From Lachnospiraceae bacterium UBA7160 (GTDB lineage Bacteria; Bacillota; Clostridia; Lachnospirales; Lachnospiraceae), in contig DKWE01000048.1 in NCBI GenBank assembly GCA_002491565.1, positions 24,282 to 85,000 of the forward strand: a DNA stretch of 60,719 bases. Direction: 5' to 3'. The position numbers and the translations under genes are program-made. This document shows positions 40,298 through 48,978 of this stretch, piece after piece; position 1 is the stretch's first letter; every line of letters starts with the position of its first letter. The notes beneath the pieces were generated by a model that worked only from the letters and a program-made list of their open reading frames with translations, was not told the origin of the DNA and made no database searches.

Positions 40298-41332
40298 CTA
40301 TCCGGCGATACTTCGCGTAGACTGTCCTTTGATCAGCTCGCCTTCAAAGATCTGGCGCTTTTCGGCCGGCTTTTTCTTGATCAGGTCGAAGAGGAGACGA
40401 ATCGTAGCCTCAGCCATTTCGGCGCGTGGCTGTCGGATGGTCGTGATGGCCGGCTGATAGAAAGCAGCGAGCGGGAGACCGTCGTATCCGGCGATAGAGA
40501 AGTCCTCCGGGATGCGTTTCCCCGCGTCGAACAGTGCCTTGCAGGCTCCGACCGCCATGCTGTCGGAGATTGCATAGATACATGAAAATTCCTGTCCGGA
40601 CTCCATCAGTTCCTTCGTGAGCGTGTAGCCATTCTCCATCGTATAGGTGGAGTAGCATGCGTCCTTGTGCGTCCGGCGCACCAGGTTCTGGTCGTATGGA
40701 ATACCGTGTGCCGCAAGTGCCTGCTGGTAGCCCTTCAGACGCAGAAGGCCGATACTCTCATCGTCCTCTGCAGCGGTCAGAATTGCGATTTTGCGATGGC
40801 CGCATTCGCACAGATAATCTACCATCTTGCGGCTTTCTTTTTCATTGTCAACCGCGACAAAGGGATAGTTGCTGGCAAGCTCGCCTACGTCAACGGTGCT
40901 GATGACAAAGGGGACGGTGAGCTGCTTCAGCTTCTCATTTGTATGGCTGCTCAAGCCGCCGAGAAACACGATTCCCTTGAGCCGCTTTTCCTTTTCGAGC
41001 TGGACCGCGACATCGACTTCATCTTCGAATTCCTCCACGTGCTGAAGGACGAAGGAGTATTTTTTCTGATTGATTTCCCGCTCAAAGACCTGGATCATTT
41101 CGGCAAAGAACGGATTGCTGATTCCTTTGATCAGGACAGCGATGGTTTTGGAATCCGAACGCTTGAGATTGCGCGCACTGTTGTTCGGCACATAATTGTA
41201 CTGCCGGATGGTATCCATGATTTTGCGCTTTGTCTCTTCATTGATATCCGGGTGGTTGTTGATCGCCCGGGACACCGTGCTGACACCGACGCCGCAAAGC
41301 TTTGCCACTTCCTTGATCGTAATCTGCTCCAT
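40298..41332 (-). CDS. LacI-family regulator, probable maltodextrin regulator
   Basis: The 344-residue protein has the LacI HTH (ITIKEVAKLCGVGVSTVSRAINN, residues 4-26; hinge SARNLKRSDS) and a periplasmic-binding-like sugar domain (IAVLIKGISNPFFAEMI; ISDSMAVGACKALFDAGKRIPEDFSIAGYD). Length is normal. It lies near malQ and the MalEFG-like genes, whose promoter carries three tandem GGTAACGTTTCC-like sites. A single such site (41400-41411) lies upstream of this gene, suggesting autoregulation. AAAGGAGG precedes the ATG. Confidence 0.92.
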   Translation of the reverse strand: MEQITIKEVAKLCGVGVSTVSRAINNHPDINEETKRKIMDTIRQYNYVPNNSARNLKRSDSKTIAVLIKGISNPFFAEMIQVFEREINQKKYSFVLQHVEEFEDEVDVAVQLEKEKRLKGIVFLGGLSSHTNEKLKQLTVPFVISTVDVGELASNYPFVAVDNEKESRKMVDYLCECGHRKIAILTAAEDDESIGLLRLKGYQQALAAHGIPYDQNLVRRTHKDACYSTYTMENGYTLTKELMESGQEFSCIYAISDSMAVGACKALFDAGKRIPEDFSIAGYDGLPLAAFYQPAITTIRQPRAEMAEATIRLLFDLIKKKPAEKRQIFEGELIKGQSTRSIAG

Positions 41333-41399
41333 GTGCTGTCCCTCCTTTCTTTCCTCTGCCCGGCGCTGTATCCGGGTGAGGCGGGTAATTTATCTGTCT

Positions 41400-41411
41400 G
41401 GTAACGTTTTT
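41400..41411. promoter_or_regulatory. LacI-type operator upstream of the regulator gene
   Basis: GGTAACGTTTTT matches the three tandem operators at 47238-47273, with ACGT/ACGC at the centre as usual for LacI-family sites. Confidence 0.6.
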
Positions 41412-41498
41412 TATGAAAGCTTAAAAATTCTGGTGGAAACCATCTGACACCGATCAGAGCAGAGAAGCTTTCGTGTAAATAAAGAGAAAAACCGGGGG

Positions 41499-41960
41499 TT
41501 ATTTCAAACTCATAATATATATCTGGCAAGGATTCCATTCGTCCCATAATGTGGGAAGCACTTCAAATTCCTTAAAGCCAAGCGAGAGATAAAACTTATT
41601 TGTGTTATCGTATTCTTCATATCTTCCCATTTGAACTGTTTTGACCTGAATAAAGGAATAGCCATGTTCACTTGCTGCTTCCTTTGCTCTGTTGAACAAT
41701 TCCCGGCCAATGCCCTTTCGATGAAACTCTCTTAAAACGCCCATGACATATAATTCCACGGTGTCCTTGCCGGTTTCCTTCAAATACAGAAATCCCACAG
41801 GCTTATCACCATCAAGAGCACAAAAGAAAAGTTTATTATTACTCTCTGTGATATATCCCTCTCTCGCCTCTGGTATCCCGAACCAGTCCGGGAGAGCTTC
41901 AAGGACAAGCCTTGTCACAGTTTGTTTTTTCAAGTTGTCCGTAACTTGCTTTATTTCCAT
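41499..41960 (-). CDS. GNAT-family N-acetyltransferase, 153 aa
   Basis: A GNAT domain with VMGVLREFHRKGIGRELFNRAKE (acetyl-CoA loop RKGIGREL) and NKFYLSLGFKEFEVLP near the end, of the kind often labelled acetyltransferase without known substrate. The start at 41960 (MEIKQVTDNL) follows AAAGGGA; the frame's earlier ATG at 42026 lacks a site. This gene is lower in GC than its neighbours. Confidence 0.85.
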   Translation of the reverse strand: MEIKQVTDNLKKQTVTRLVLEALPDWFGIPEAREGYITESNNKLFFCALDGDKPVGFLYLKETGKDTVELYVMGVLREFHRKGIGRELFNRAKEAASEHGYSFIQVKTVQMGRYEEYDNTNKFYLSLGFKEFEVLPTLWDEWNPCQIYIMSLK

Positions 41961-42105
41961 CGGATTCCCTTTCGCTGTCCACCCTGAATTTATTTTTGAA
42001 GGATGTTTTATAAATGTCTGAAACAAGTGAAAAACAACCCAGTAAGTCGATTAAGATGATTCCTATTTCATCAGAAAAACATGAATAAGTCCGTGAATTT
42101 TTTGC

Positions 42106-43593
42106 TTAACTGCCGCATCGTCCATACGTCTGTGCCGCCTTCCGGATGCGGTCCGCGAGTTCGTCGGTAAATTCTCCGCGCAGCATCCGCCACCGCCAGT
42201 TCTCTCCGAGCGTCGCCGGCTGGTTCATCCGCGCCTGTGCACCGAGGCATAGATAGTCCTGCATCGGAACCACAGCGGTGTCGGCAACGCAGCCGAGCGT
42301 CAGCCGGATGAAGGACCACACCATTTCCTCTGTGCTGCGGCCCGCGAGCTGCAGATACTCTGCTGCAAAGGCCTGGTCTTCTGGCGTCAATTCTCCATAC
42401 CACGCCGCAAGCGTCTGGTTGTCATGCGTCCCGGTGTAGGCGACACAGTTACGGGTATAATGGTATGGAAGATAGTCCCCTGCCTCACGCGAGTCAAACG
42501 CGAACTCCATGACTTTCATGCCCGGATAGCCGGAAGCTGCAAGGAGTTCCATCACGCTGTCCGTCAGATAGCCGAGATCCTCTGCGATGATGGGCGCATC
42601 GCCGAAATGCGCATGCAGCGCGTCGAACAGCTTCATCCCTGGGCCCTTTTTCCAGCAGCCGTTCTGTGCCGTCGGCTCTCCGTAAGGGATCGCGTAGTAT
42701 TCGTCGAAGCCGCGGAAATGGTCGATCCGCACGACGTCATAGAGCCGGAAGCAGTGCTCCAGGCGGCTGATCCACCATGCATAGCCCGTTTTCTCGTGAT
42801 ACTCCCAGTCATAGAGCGGGTTGCCCCAGAGCTGCCCGTCAGCGGAAAACGCATCCGGAGGACAGCCGGCCACACCAGCCGGCCTGCGATCCTCGTCGAA
42901 CTGAAACAGCTCCGGCTGCGCCCAGCTGTCCGCCCCGTCGAACGCCACATAGATCGGGGTATCTCCGATGATCTGGATGCCGTGCGCGTTCGCATACGCT
43001 TTGAGACGGGCCCACTGCCTGGTGAATTCATACTGCAGGAAACGATAAAACTGCATTTCCTTTGCACAAAGTCCGCGATAATGTGCAAGTGCCTCCGGCT
43101 TGCGCAGCCGGATATCTTCATCCCACGCGTCCCAGCTGCGCTCGCCGAAATGGCGTTTTACAGCCATATACAGACTGTAGTCCTCGAGCCAGTACGCCTG
43201 ACTGGCGCAGAAATGGTGAAATTCTTCGTCGTGCTCCAGATCTGCACGCAGGAAAGCCTGATACAGAACGGAAAAACGATGCTCATACAGCTTTGCATAG
43301 TCCACCTTCCGCGCGTCCCATCCGAAGTCAATGGCGCTGTACTCTTCACGGGAGAGCAGCCCCTCGTCAGCCAGCGCATCAAGGTCAATAAAGTAAGGGT
43401 TGCCCGCAAAGGCGGAGAAGGACTGGTACGGCGAATCGCCGTAGCCAGTCGGTCCGAGCGGCAAAATCTGCCAGTACGTCTGCCCCGCCTGTACAAGCTG
43501 GTCTATAAATTCATATGCTTCTCTGGAGAAGCAGCCGATTCCGTAAGGAGACGGAAGGCTGGATACCGGAAGCAAAATTCCACATGTTCTCAT
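42106..43593 (-). CDS. malQ: 4-alpha-glucanotransferase (amylomaltase, GH77)
   Basis: The 495-residue enzyme disproportionates maltodextrins, releasing glucose. Family blocks are visible: RTCGILLPVSSLPSPYGIG, YWQILPLGPTG, DTPIYVAFDGADSW, VRIDHFRGFDEYYAIP (nucleophile Asp in RIDHFRG), IIAEDLGYLTD (acid/base Glu in AEDLG) and YTGTHDNQTLAAW. The start at 43593 has GAGGAA eight bases upstream; an ATG at 43599 is too close. It lies downstream of the permease genes and belongs to the maltodextrin locus. Confidence 0.95.
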   Translation of the reverse strand: MRTCGILLPVSSLPSPYGIGCFSREAYEFIDQLVQAGQTYWQILPLGPTGYGDSPYQSFSAFAGNPYFIDLDALADEGLLSREEYSAIDFGWDARKVDYAKLYEHRFSVLYQAFLRADLEHDEEFHHFCASQAYWLEDYSLYMAVKRHFGERSWDAWDEDIRLRKPEALAHYRGLCAKEMQFYRFLQYEFTRQWARLKAYANAHGIQIIGDTPIYVAFDGADSWAQPELFQFDEDRRPAGVAGCPPDAFSADGQLWGNPLYDWEYHEKTGYAWWISRLEHCFRLYDVVRIDHFRGFDEYYAIPYGEPTAQNGCWKKGPGMKLFDALHAHFGDAPIIAEDLGYLTDSVMELLAASGYPGMKVMEFAFDSREAGDYLPYHYTRNCVAYTGTHDNQTLAAWYGELTPEDQAFAAEYLQLAGRSTEEMVWSFIRLTLGCVADTAVVPMQDYLCLGAQARMNQPATLGENWRWRMLRGEFTDELADRIRKAAQTYGRCGS

Positions 43594-43599
43594 AAGCAT

Positions 43600-43850
43600 T
43601 TCCTCAGATTTTTACTGTGCCTGCAAGCCATTTCTTCAACTTATTACTGCAGCTGCAAAAGTCATTTGCTCAGCTTTTTAGCTTTTTATTGCGGCTGCAA
43701 AAGCCATTTGCTCAGCTTTTTAGCTTTTTATTGTGCCTGCAAAAGCCATTTGCTCAGTTTTTTAGCTTTTTATTGTGCCTGCAAAAGCCATTTATTCAGC
43801 TTTTTATTGCGCTTGTGAAAATCATTTACTCAGCCTTTTACTGCGCCTGC
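43600..43850. repeat. Minisatellite (34/42-bp units) derived from a permease gene end
   Basis: Six to seven units run from inside the last codons of the permease gene to just before malQ. The first two shifts are 34 bases, then three near-identical 42-bp units, then a diverged 32-bp one. In minus sense each unit keeps the (A/G)GGCxxxxTAAAAxGCT(G/A)A pattern with a stop where the permease stop lies. It fills the 236-base gap between the two genes. Confidence 0.85.
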
Positions 43851-44735
43851 GATGACGCCCTCAATAATGTACTTCTGGCATGCCAGATAGAAGACGATGA
43901 TCGGGACAATTGCCATGACGAGCACCGCCATCATCGCGCCCCAGTCCAGCTGTCCATGGCTCTGCTTGAGGTACTGCACCGCGATCGGGATTGTCCGGTA
44001 CTTGTTGACATTCAGAACAAGGCTCGGAAGCAGATAGTCATTCCATACCCACATAGCTTCGAGAATAGCGATTGTCACAGTCGTCGGCTTCAGGATCGGG
44101 AATACGACCCGGAAAAAGGTCTGCAGCGGACTGCAGCCGTCGATCATCGAGGCTTCCTCAATCTCCAGCGAGATGCTCTTGATAAAGCCGCTGAACATAA
44201 AGACCGCAAGCCCTGCACCGAAGCCGAGATATACAACGATGATGCCCCACGGTGTCGCAAGATGCAGGATGTTCGCAAACTTTGACAGTGTAAACATAAC
44301 CATCTGGAACGGAACAATCATCGAAAACAGGCAAAGCGTATAAATGGTCTTTGTAAGCTTATTATGCACGCGGGTGATGTACCATGCGCACATAGAGCAG
44401 CAGAGGATGATCGCCACTACGGAGCCTACTGTGATGAAAAGAGAGACCCCGAAGCAGGAGAAGAAGTCGGTCTTCTTCAGTGCATTGGTATAGTTTAGCA
44501 GACCACACATTGCTTTGTCAATTCCTGCCTTCCAGGTATCCATTCCGTCGAAAATTGACTTTGTGCTGATGCTGAACGGATACTTGAAAATATAAGCCTT
44601 GCGCTTAAAGGAGTTCAAAAATACGATCAGGATCGGAGCAATCCATGCGATACTCAGAATCGCAAAGGCAAGCGTCAGAATCCAGCCATGTTTTGCGCGT
44701 CTTGCGCTGTTTACCTGTTCACTCTGTTTTGCCAT
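43830..44735 (-). CDS. Carbohydrate ABC permease, MalG type
   Basis: The 301-residue membrane protein with six segments has the EAA loop EIEEASMIDGCSPLQTFFRVVFPILK and the CUT1 C-terminus KYIIEGVIAGAVKG. It imports maltodextrin-like sugars with its MalF-like partner. Its ATG overlaps the partner's stop codon (TGATG), showing translational coupling. The gene end is the seed of the minisatellite downstream. Confidence 0.92.
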   Translation of the reverse strand: MAKQSEQVNSARRAKHGWILTLAFAILSIAWIAPILIVFLNSFKRKAYIFKYPFSISTKSIFDGMDTWKAGIDKAMCGLLNYTNALKKTDFFSCFGVSLFITVGSVVAIILCCSMCAWYITRVHNKLTKTIYTLCLFSMIVPFQMVMFTLSKFANILHLATPWGIIVVYLGFGAGLAVFMFSGFIKSISLEIEEASMIDGCSPLQTFFRVVFPILKPTTVTIAILEAMWVWNDYLLPSLVLNVNKYRTIPIAVQYLKQSHGQLDWGAMMAVLVMAIVPIIVFYLACQKYIIEGVIAGAVKG

Positions 44736-45592
44736 CAGCCCTGCACCTCCTTACTTGTTGTCAGCTTGTTCTGAAGCAGTGCGATGACTGCTACCAGGAT
44801 AAAGAAGATAACCGCCTTCGCCTGGCCTACGCCCTGCCATCCGGTTGTGCCGTACATCGTATCGTAAATATTCAGCGCGAGCAGCTGGGACATCTTGCCC
44901 GGATTGCCGCCTGTCAGCGCCAGGTTCTGGTCGAACAGCTTAAAGCCGTTGGTCAGCGTCAGGAAAGTACAGGTGCTGATCGTCGGCATCAGCGTCGGAA
45001 TGATCACATACTGCAGACGCTGTTTTGCGCTTGCACCGTCGATCATAGCGGCCTCGATCAGCTCACCCGGGATATTCTGGATGCCGGCGATATAGATGAT
45101 CATCATATATCCGATCTGCTGCCAGCATACGACGACAATCAAGCCCCAGAATGCGGTCCACTGTGTAGAGATAATTGTTTTGGAAAAGCCGGAGAGAATG
45201 CTGTTGAAAATCATGAGCCAGATATAGCTCAGTACGATTCCGCCGATCAGGTTTGGCATGAAAAATACAGTACGGAAGAGATTCGTGCCGCGGATTCCCT
45301 TTGTCAGCAGCATTGCGATTGCAAAGGATACGACATTGATAATCAGCATCGATACGATGGTAAACAGTGCTGTATACCAGAGGGAATGGATGAAGGTCGT
45401 ATCCAGCTTCCCGTTCACAAAGAAAATCCTCGTATAGTTCCGAATCCCCAGCCACTCCCAGTCCGTTACCGTCGTAAATTTGCAGAACGACAGGAAAATG
45501 CCATACGCAAACGGTACGATAAAGCCGATGGTAAAGGCGAGCAGAGTCGGAAGCACGAAGACTGGAAAATATTTTTTGATTGCTTTTTCCAT
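44735..45592 (-). CDS. Carbohydrate ABC permease, MalF/UgpA type
   Basis: The 285-residue membrane protein has six segments, starting VFVLPTLLAFTIGFIVPFAYG, and the EAA loop GELIEAAMIDGASAKQRLQYVIIP. The start at 45592 (MEKAIKKYF) follows AAAGGAG; the frame's ATG at 45637 lies inside the upstream terminator hairpin. No ATPase gene is found, so a shared MsmX-type ATPase is assumed. Confidence 0.92.
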   Translation of the reverse strand: MEKAIKKYFPVFVLPTLLAFTIGFIVPFAYGIFLSFCKFTTVTDWEWLGIRNYTRIFFVNGKLDTTFIHSLWYTALFTIVSMLIINVVSFAIAMLLTKGIRGTNLFRTVFFMPNLIGGIVLSYIWLMIFNSILSGFSKTIISTQWTAFWGLIVVVCWQQIGYMMIIYIAGIQNIPGELIEAAMIDGASAKQRLQYVIIPTLMPTISTCTFLTLTNGFKLFDQNLALTGGNPGKMSQLLALNIYDTMYGTTGWQGVGQAKAVIFFILVAVIALLQNKLTTSKEVQG

Positions 45593-45608
45593 ACTAGTCT
45601 CCTTTCTT

Positions 45609-45645
45609 GAAAAAGGGGTGAGTGAATGGTCACTCACCCCTTTGT
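45609..45645 (-). terminator. Intra-operon terminator/attenuator between binding protein and permeases
   Basis: On the minus strand AAAGGGGTGAGTGA and TCACTCACCCCTTT form a perfect stem followed by TTTTTC. Partial readthrough would give more binding protein than permease, as is common in such operons. Confidence 0.8.
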
Positions 45646-45813
45646 ACTGTCACTGGTATTGTCTCATGCTGTCACAGGCAGTTCAATTCCCGGGACAGCA
45701 GGCTCCGCGAGGGCGCCTGTCGGCACAAGCGAAGCATATTCACTTTCTGCGAACTTTAAAGCAGTTTGCAGGTTGATCGATACAGCTGTCTACGCATAAG
45801 ATCCGCTGCCGGA

Positions 45814-47169
45814 TTACTCCTCATGAGCCAGAGCCCACTGATCAGCCCAGCCGTCTACGAATGCGGAGGTCACTGCATCCCACTCGCCGCTGCCATCAGA
45901 GTAAGCGGTCAGAGCAGATACCACGCCTGCTCTCCAGTCGTCTACGTTCGGCGTCGCGTTGAAGCTCCATGCAACAGAGGTCTTGCCTGCGCTTGCCAGC
46001 TCGTTTGCAGCCTGAGCCAGTACATTTGCGGTAGCGAAATCATCTGTAAAGGTGTCAAACGGAGCGGTCAGACCGATCTTATGGGTCATAGTGTCACGAC
46101 CTTCGTCAGAAGTGATCACCCAGTTCAGAAAATCGAGAGAAGCCTTGATGTTCTCTTCAGATGCCTGGCTGTTGACTGCCCAGTAGTTCTCTGTACCAAC
46201 TGCGAGGCCTTCGTTTGCATCGTCTACACCGAAGTAGATCGGCATCATGCCAATCTCGTCAGCGCCTACCAGGTAGCCGTTCTCCTCGTTCGTGAATGCG
46301 GAGTACTCCCAGTCGCCGTTCTGGTAGAAGACTGCCTCGCCCATACCGAACTCAGCCTCTGCGTTCAGAGCGCCGGATGCCAGAGTCTTCGGGTCAGCGG
46401 AGGAATTGCTGGTGTACAGATCCCATACGTTCTTGAAGTTCTCTACGTAGGTGCCGTCGATCGTCGCTTCCCCTGCTGTCAGATCGCAGCCGTCGTCCTT
46501 GAACTCATAGTACAGAGCAAGGCCTGCCAGATGTCCGGAGAATCTCCAGGAGGAGCCGCCGTCCAGGCCAGCCGATGCGAACGCGCCGGTCAGGTCGGTG
46601 CCAAGTGCTTCGTTGATCTCATCAACGCGTGCGGTGATGTCCTCAGCCACTGCCTTGAGGGTCTCGAAGCTGTTGATCTCGTCGATGGAGGATACGACAG
46701 CGCCTTCCATGCCGCAGTAGCCTTCCAGGATCGTCTTGTTGTAAATAAGGCCGTAGCACTCGTAGCAGTTTGCAACGCCTGCAACCTTATCATTGTAATT
46801 GATCACAAGAGACTTGTCGGTCAGGTGATTGTAGATCTCGCTGTCCTTCAGATCATATGTGTAGTTGTCCCAGGTAGCAGCTGCGTCGCGGTTTCCTACG
46901 TTGAAGATGGTCGGAGCCTCGGACTTTGCCATCTCAGCCTGAAGGGTCGTGTTGTACTGGCCCTCAGCTGCTGTCAGAACCGTTACCGGTACGCCGGTCT
47001 GCTCGGTGTAGACTGCTGCCAGGTCCTGCCATGCCTGATCAGCCTCTGGCTTAAAGTTCAGATAATAAACGGAGCCGGTTGCTTCCTCTGCAGATGCCGG
47101 AACTACTGCGAGACCTGCTACCATTGCTGCTGACATCGCTACTGCAAAATACTTTTTGTAATTCTTTAT
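45814..47169 (-). CDS. Extracellular sugar-binding protein (MalE-like) with apparent ATA start
   Basis: The mature protein (KPEADQAWQDLAAVYTEQTG onward) is a family 1 sugar-binding protein that feeds the two permeases. A signal peptide is evident (YKKYFAVAMSAAMVAG to VPASA-EE) with no lipobox Cys. No ATG, GTG or TTG exists in frame between the ribosome binding site AGGAAGAGG and the signal peptide. The codon seven bases after that site is ATA (47169-47167) followed by AAG AAT TAC, exactly where homologues would start. The upstream in-frame ATG (47280) lies within the operators and near the transcription start, without a binding site. ATA start, ATG mutation or base error are all possible. Confidence 0.88.
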   Translation of the reverse strand: MKNYKKYFAVAMSAAMVAGLAVVPASAEEATGSVYYLNFKPEADQAWQDLAAVYTEQTGVPVTVLTAAEGQYNTTLQAEMAKSEAPTIFNVGNRDAAATWDNYTYDLKDSEIYNHLTDKSLVINYNDKVAGVANCYECYGLIYNKTILEGYCGMEGAVVSSIDEINSFETLKAVAEDITARVDEINEALGTDLTGAFASAGLDGGSSWRFSGHLAGLALYYEFKDDGCDLTAGEATIDGTYVENFKNVWDLYTSNSSADPKTLASGALNAEAEFGMGEAVFYQNGDWEYSAFTNEENGYLVGADEIGMMPIYFGVDDANEGLAVGTENYWAVNSQASEENIKASLDFLNWVITSDEGRDTMTHKIGLTAPFDTFTDDFATANVLAQAANELASAGKTSVAWSFNATPNVDDWRAGVVSALTAYSDGSGEWDAVTSAFVDGWADQWALAHEE

Positions 47170-47237
47170 TTTGATACCTCTTCCTTTCTCAGATATGACC
47201 TGCAGCCGTGCTGCTGTGGTAAGTGGCGGAATGTTCC

Positions 47238-47273
47238 GGAAGCGTTTTCGGTAACGCTCTCGGTAACGTTTCC
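47238..47273. promoter_or_regulatory. Three tandem 12-bp LacI-type operators before the binding protein gene
   Basis: GGAAGCGTTTTC, GGTAACGCTCTC and GGTAACGTTTCC are directly adjacent with an exact 12-base period, just downstream of the -10 box. The last is a near-palindrome. Head-to-tail full sites at this spacing are unusual for LacI-family dimers. Confidence 0.7.
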
Positions 47274-47286
47274 GATTCATGAGCTC

Positions 47287-47315
47287 ATAGTAGCACAAAA
47301 GAAGAGGATACGCAA
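47287..47315 (-). promoter_or_regulatory. Promoter of the maltodextrin operon
   Basis: On the minus strand TTGCGT (47315-47310) and TACTAT (47292-47287) with a 17-base spacer, immediately upstream of the operators. Confidence 0.7.
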
Positions 47316-47735
47316 CTACTTTTTTAACGGTATCGTAACTTCGTATAATTTTTACAAAATTGGAGAATGAAAATTGTGCAGTATGCAATACGACTTGCAG
47401 AATAAAATTGTTTTGTTCTGCGGATAATATCGCAGGTATGCGAAAGAAAGCTTTTGCCGCAAAGAAAAGACAATAAACGCTTTCTCTTGTGCAATTTTCG
47501 GAATTTATTCATTTATAATTATTTACTTGATGAGTCATTAGTTGCTACATATAGGAAAAGCCTCCTTGAACTGTAGTCCTAAAATTCTGTTGCGCGGAAG
47601 GGGGACAGATGCTATACTTTACAAAATCGAAGATGATAGAAAATCCTCTGCTTAGGCAGTGCTGCATTTCAGACTGGCTTTTGATGATGCAGCACCGTGA
47701 GGAACGAATAAGGAAGCGCAGTGATGGGGATGAGA
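47316..47735. other. 420-bp AT-rich intergenic region
   Basis: AT-rich sequence upstream of the maltodextrin promoter. A 9-bp inverted repeat GTGCTGCAT/ATGCAGCAC (about 47659-47694) precedes the ABC ATPase pseudogene. AAACGCTTTC at about 47477 resembles a catabolite control (cre-like) site only loosely. Confidence 0.4.
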
Positions 47736-48110
47736 GGATGGGGGAAGCATCGAGACCGGAGGTGTATTCCTATACGGAGAATCTGACAGTGGGGTACAGA
47801 GGCGATGCAGCGCGTCCATGCGGAGGAGATCGGGAGCCGCGATTTTAATGCGATCAGTGACGGACAGAAGCAACGCGTTCTGCTGGCCCGGGCGATCGGT
47901 CAGGAGTCGGATCTGATCATCCTGGACGAGCCAACCTCGTATCTGGACATCCGCTACAAGCTGGAACTTGTTGGAAGACCTGCCCTGTGCAAGCGGATAT
48001 CCAGACAGCGTGTAGTTCAGCCGGGCAGAAAAGTGCACTGGAAATTCAGGTTGGAATGCAGGACATCAGATGCCGATGGTGCAACCCTATACTGGCTGAC
48101 TCGAATCTGA
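47736..48110 (+). pseudogene. Broken ABC ATPase gene (siderophore/cobalamin importer type)
   Basis: The N-terminal part (YSYTENLTVGYRGDA) is the usual first strand of an FepC/BtuD-type ATPase. An internal deletion with frame change near 47800 removes the Walker A region. The next frame then gives RDFNAISDGQKQRVLLARAI and LIILDEPTSYLDIRYKLEL, that is the signature, Walker B and D-loop. After that the homology breaks up. Without Walker A it cannot be functional. No permease partner is nearby. Confidence 0.85.
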
Positions 48111-48156
48111 AATGTGGAACAATATGTATGAACTTGTGCAGGAAAGGAAAGTGTGG

Positions 48157-48978
48157 ATGGAGAAATATCTGGACAAATATTTGCCGGTGATTGCAGCATT
48201 TGCGGTGAAGGTTGTGATCTGCCTGCTGGTCTATCTGGTGGGAAAGCGTGTCATCGCGTGGCTGGTCCGGATGCTGCGCCGGCTCCTGGAGCGCAGCAGA
48301 GTACAGCAGGGGGCTGTGACGTTTGCAGTGTCGATGGCGAAGATTTTCCTTTATATGTTGCTGGTATTGGGGATTGCGACGCAGTTTGGCGTGAAGGAAT
48401 CCTCGGTGGCGGCGCTCGTCGCATCCGGAGGCGTGGCCGTCGGACTGGCTCTGCAGGGAGGACTGTCGAATCTGGCGGGAGGCTTTTTGATTTTATTGTT
48501 CCAGCCATTCCAGATCGGGGATTATATCATAACGCAGGGACAGGAGGGCGTTGTGGATAAAATTGAGATCCTCTACACGACGCTTCTGACGGTAGACAAT
48601 CGGCGCGCCATTATTCCGAATGGCAGTCTGGCGAATAATGTGATTGTAAATGTGACGGCGCAGGACCGCAGAAAGCTGGAGATCAAGGTCGGGATTTCCT
48701 ATGAGGACTCGATTGCAGATGCAAAAGCCGTACTGCAAAAGCTTCTGGAGGGCAGTGCGTATGTCCTTCCGGAGGAGGAAACGCAGGTATTTGTGGCGGA
48801 GCTTGGGGAGAGCAGCGTGGTAATGGGGCTGCGCTGCTGGGTGAAGACCGGGGATTATCTGCAGGCGCTTTGGCAGTTGAACGAGCAGATCAAGACTGGA
48901 TTCGATCGCGCGGGAATTCATATCCCATATCCATGTGTGACGGTTTATGAAGGTCAGAAGCTGTATGGGCAGGAGTGA
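48157..48978 (+). CDS. mscS: Mechanosensitive channel, MscS family
   Basis: The 273-residue protein has three membrane segments (about 8-30, 50-70, 80-105), the pore-lining helix with LVASGGVAVGLALQGGLSNLAGG, the beta domain (PFQIGDYIITQGQEGVVDKIEI) and the alpha/beta C-terminal domain. It releases solutes on osmotic downshock. The start at 48157 (MEKYLDKYLP) follows AGGAAAGGAAA; an ATG at 48112 would add 15 residues. The gene end is duplicated downstream. Confidence 0.92.
   Translation: MEKYLDKYLPVIAAFAVKVVICLLVYLVGKRVIAWLVRMLRRLLERSRVQQGAVTFAVSMAKIFLYMLLVLGIATQFGVKESSVAALVASGGVAVGLALQGGLSNLAGGFLILLFQPFQIGDYIITQGQEGVVDKIEILYTTLLTVDNRRAIIPNGSLANNVIVNVTAQDRRKLEIKVGISYEDSIADAKAVLQKLLEGSAYVLPEEETQVFVAELGESSVVMGLRCWVKTGDYLQALWQLNEQIKTGFDRAGIHIPYPCVTVYEGQKLYGQE

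Noticed and set aside
42424..43818. 464-codon plus-strand frame across malQ and the minisatellite
   Set aside because: It mirrors malQ and then translates the repeat; no start signals or family motifs.
43600..43850. Regular repeats suggesting a CRISPR array
   Set aside because: Units are contiguous without unique spacers and derive from the adjacent gene end; no cas genes are present.
45766..47133. Plus-strand frame across the binding protein gene
   Set aside because: Shadow of the minus-strand gene, which has a signal peptide and operon context.
47473..47487. Catabolite-responsive (cre) site upstream of the maltodextrin operon
   Set aside because: Only AAACGCTTTC fits loosely; flanks do not complete the consensus and it is about 170 bases upstream of the promoter.
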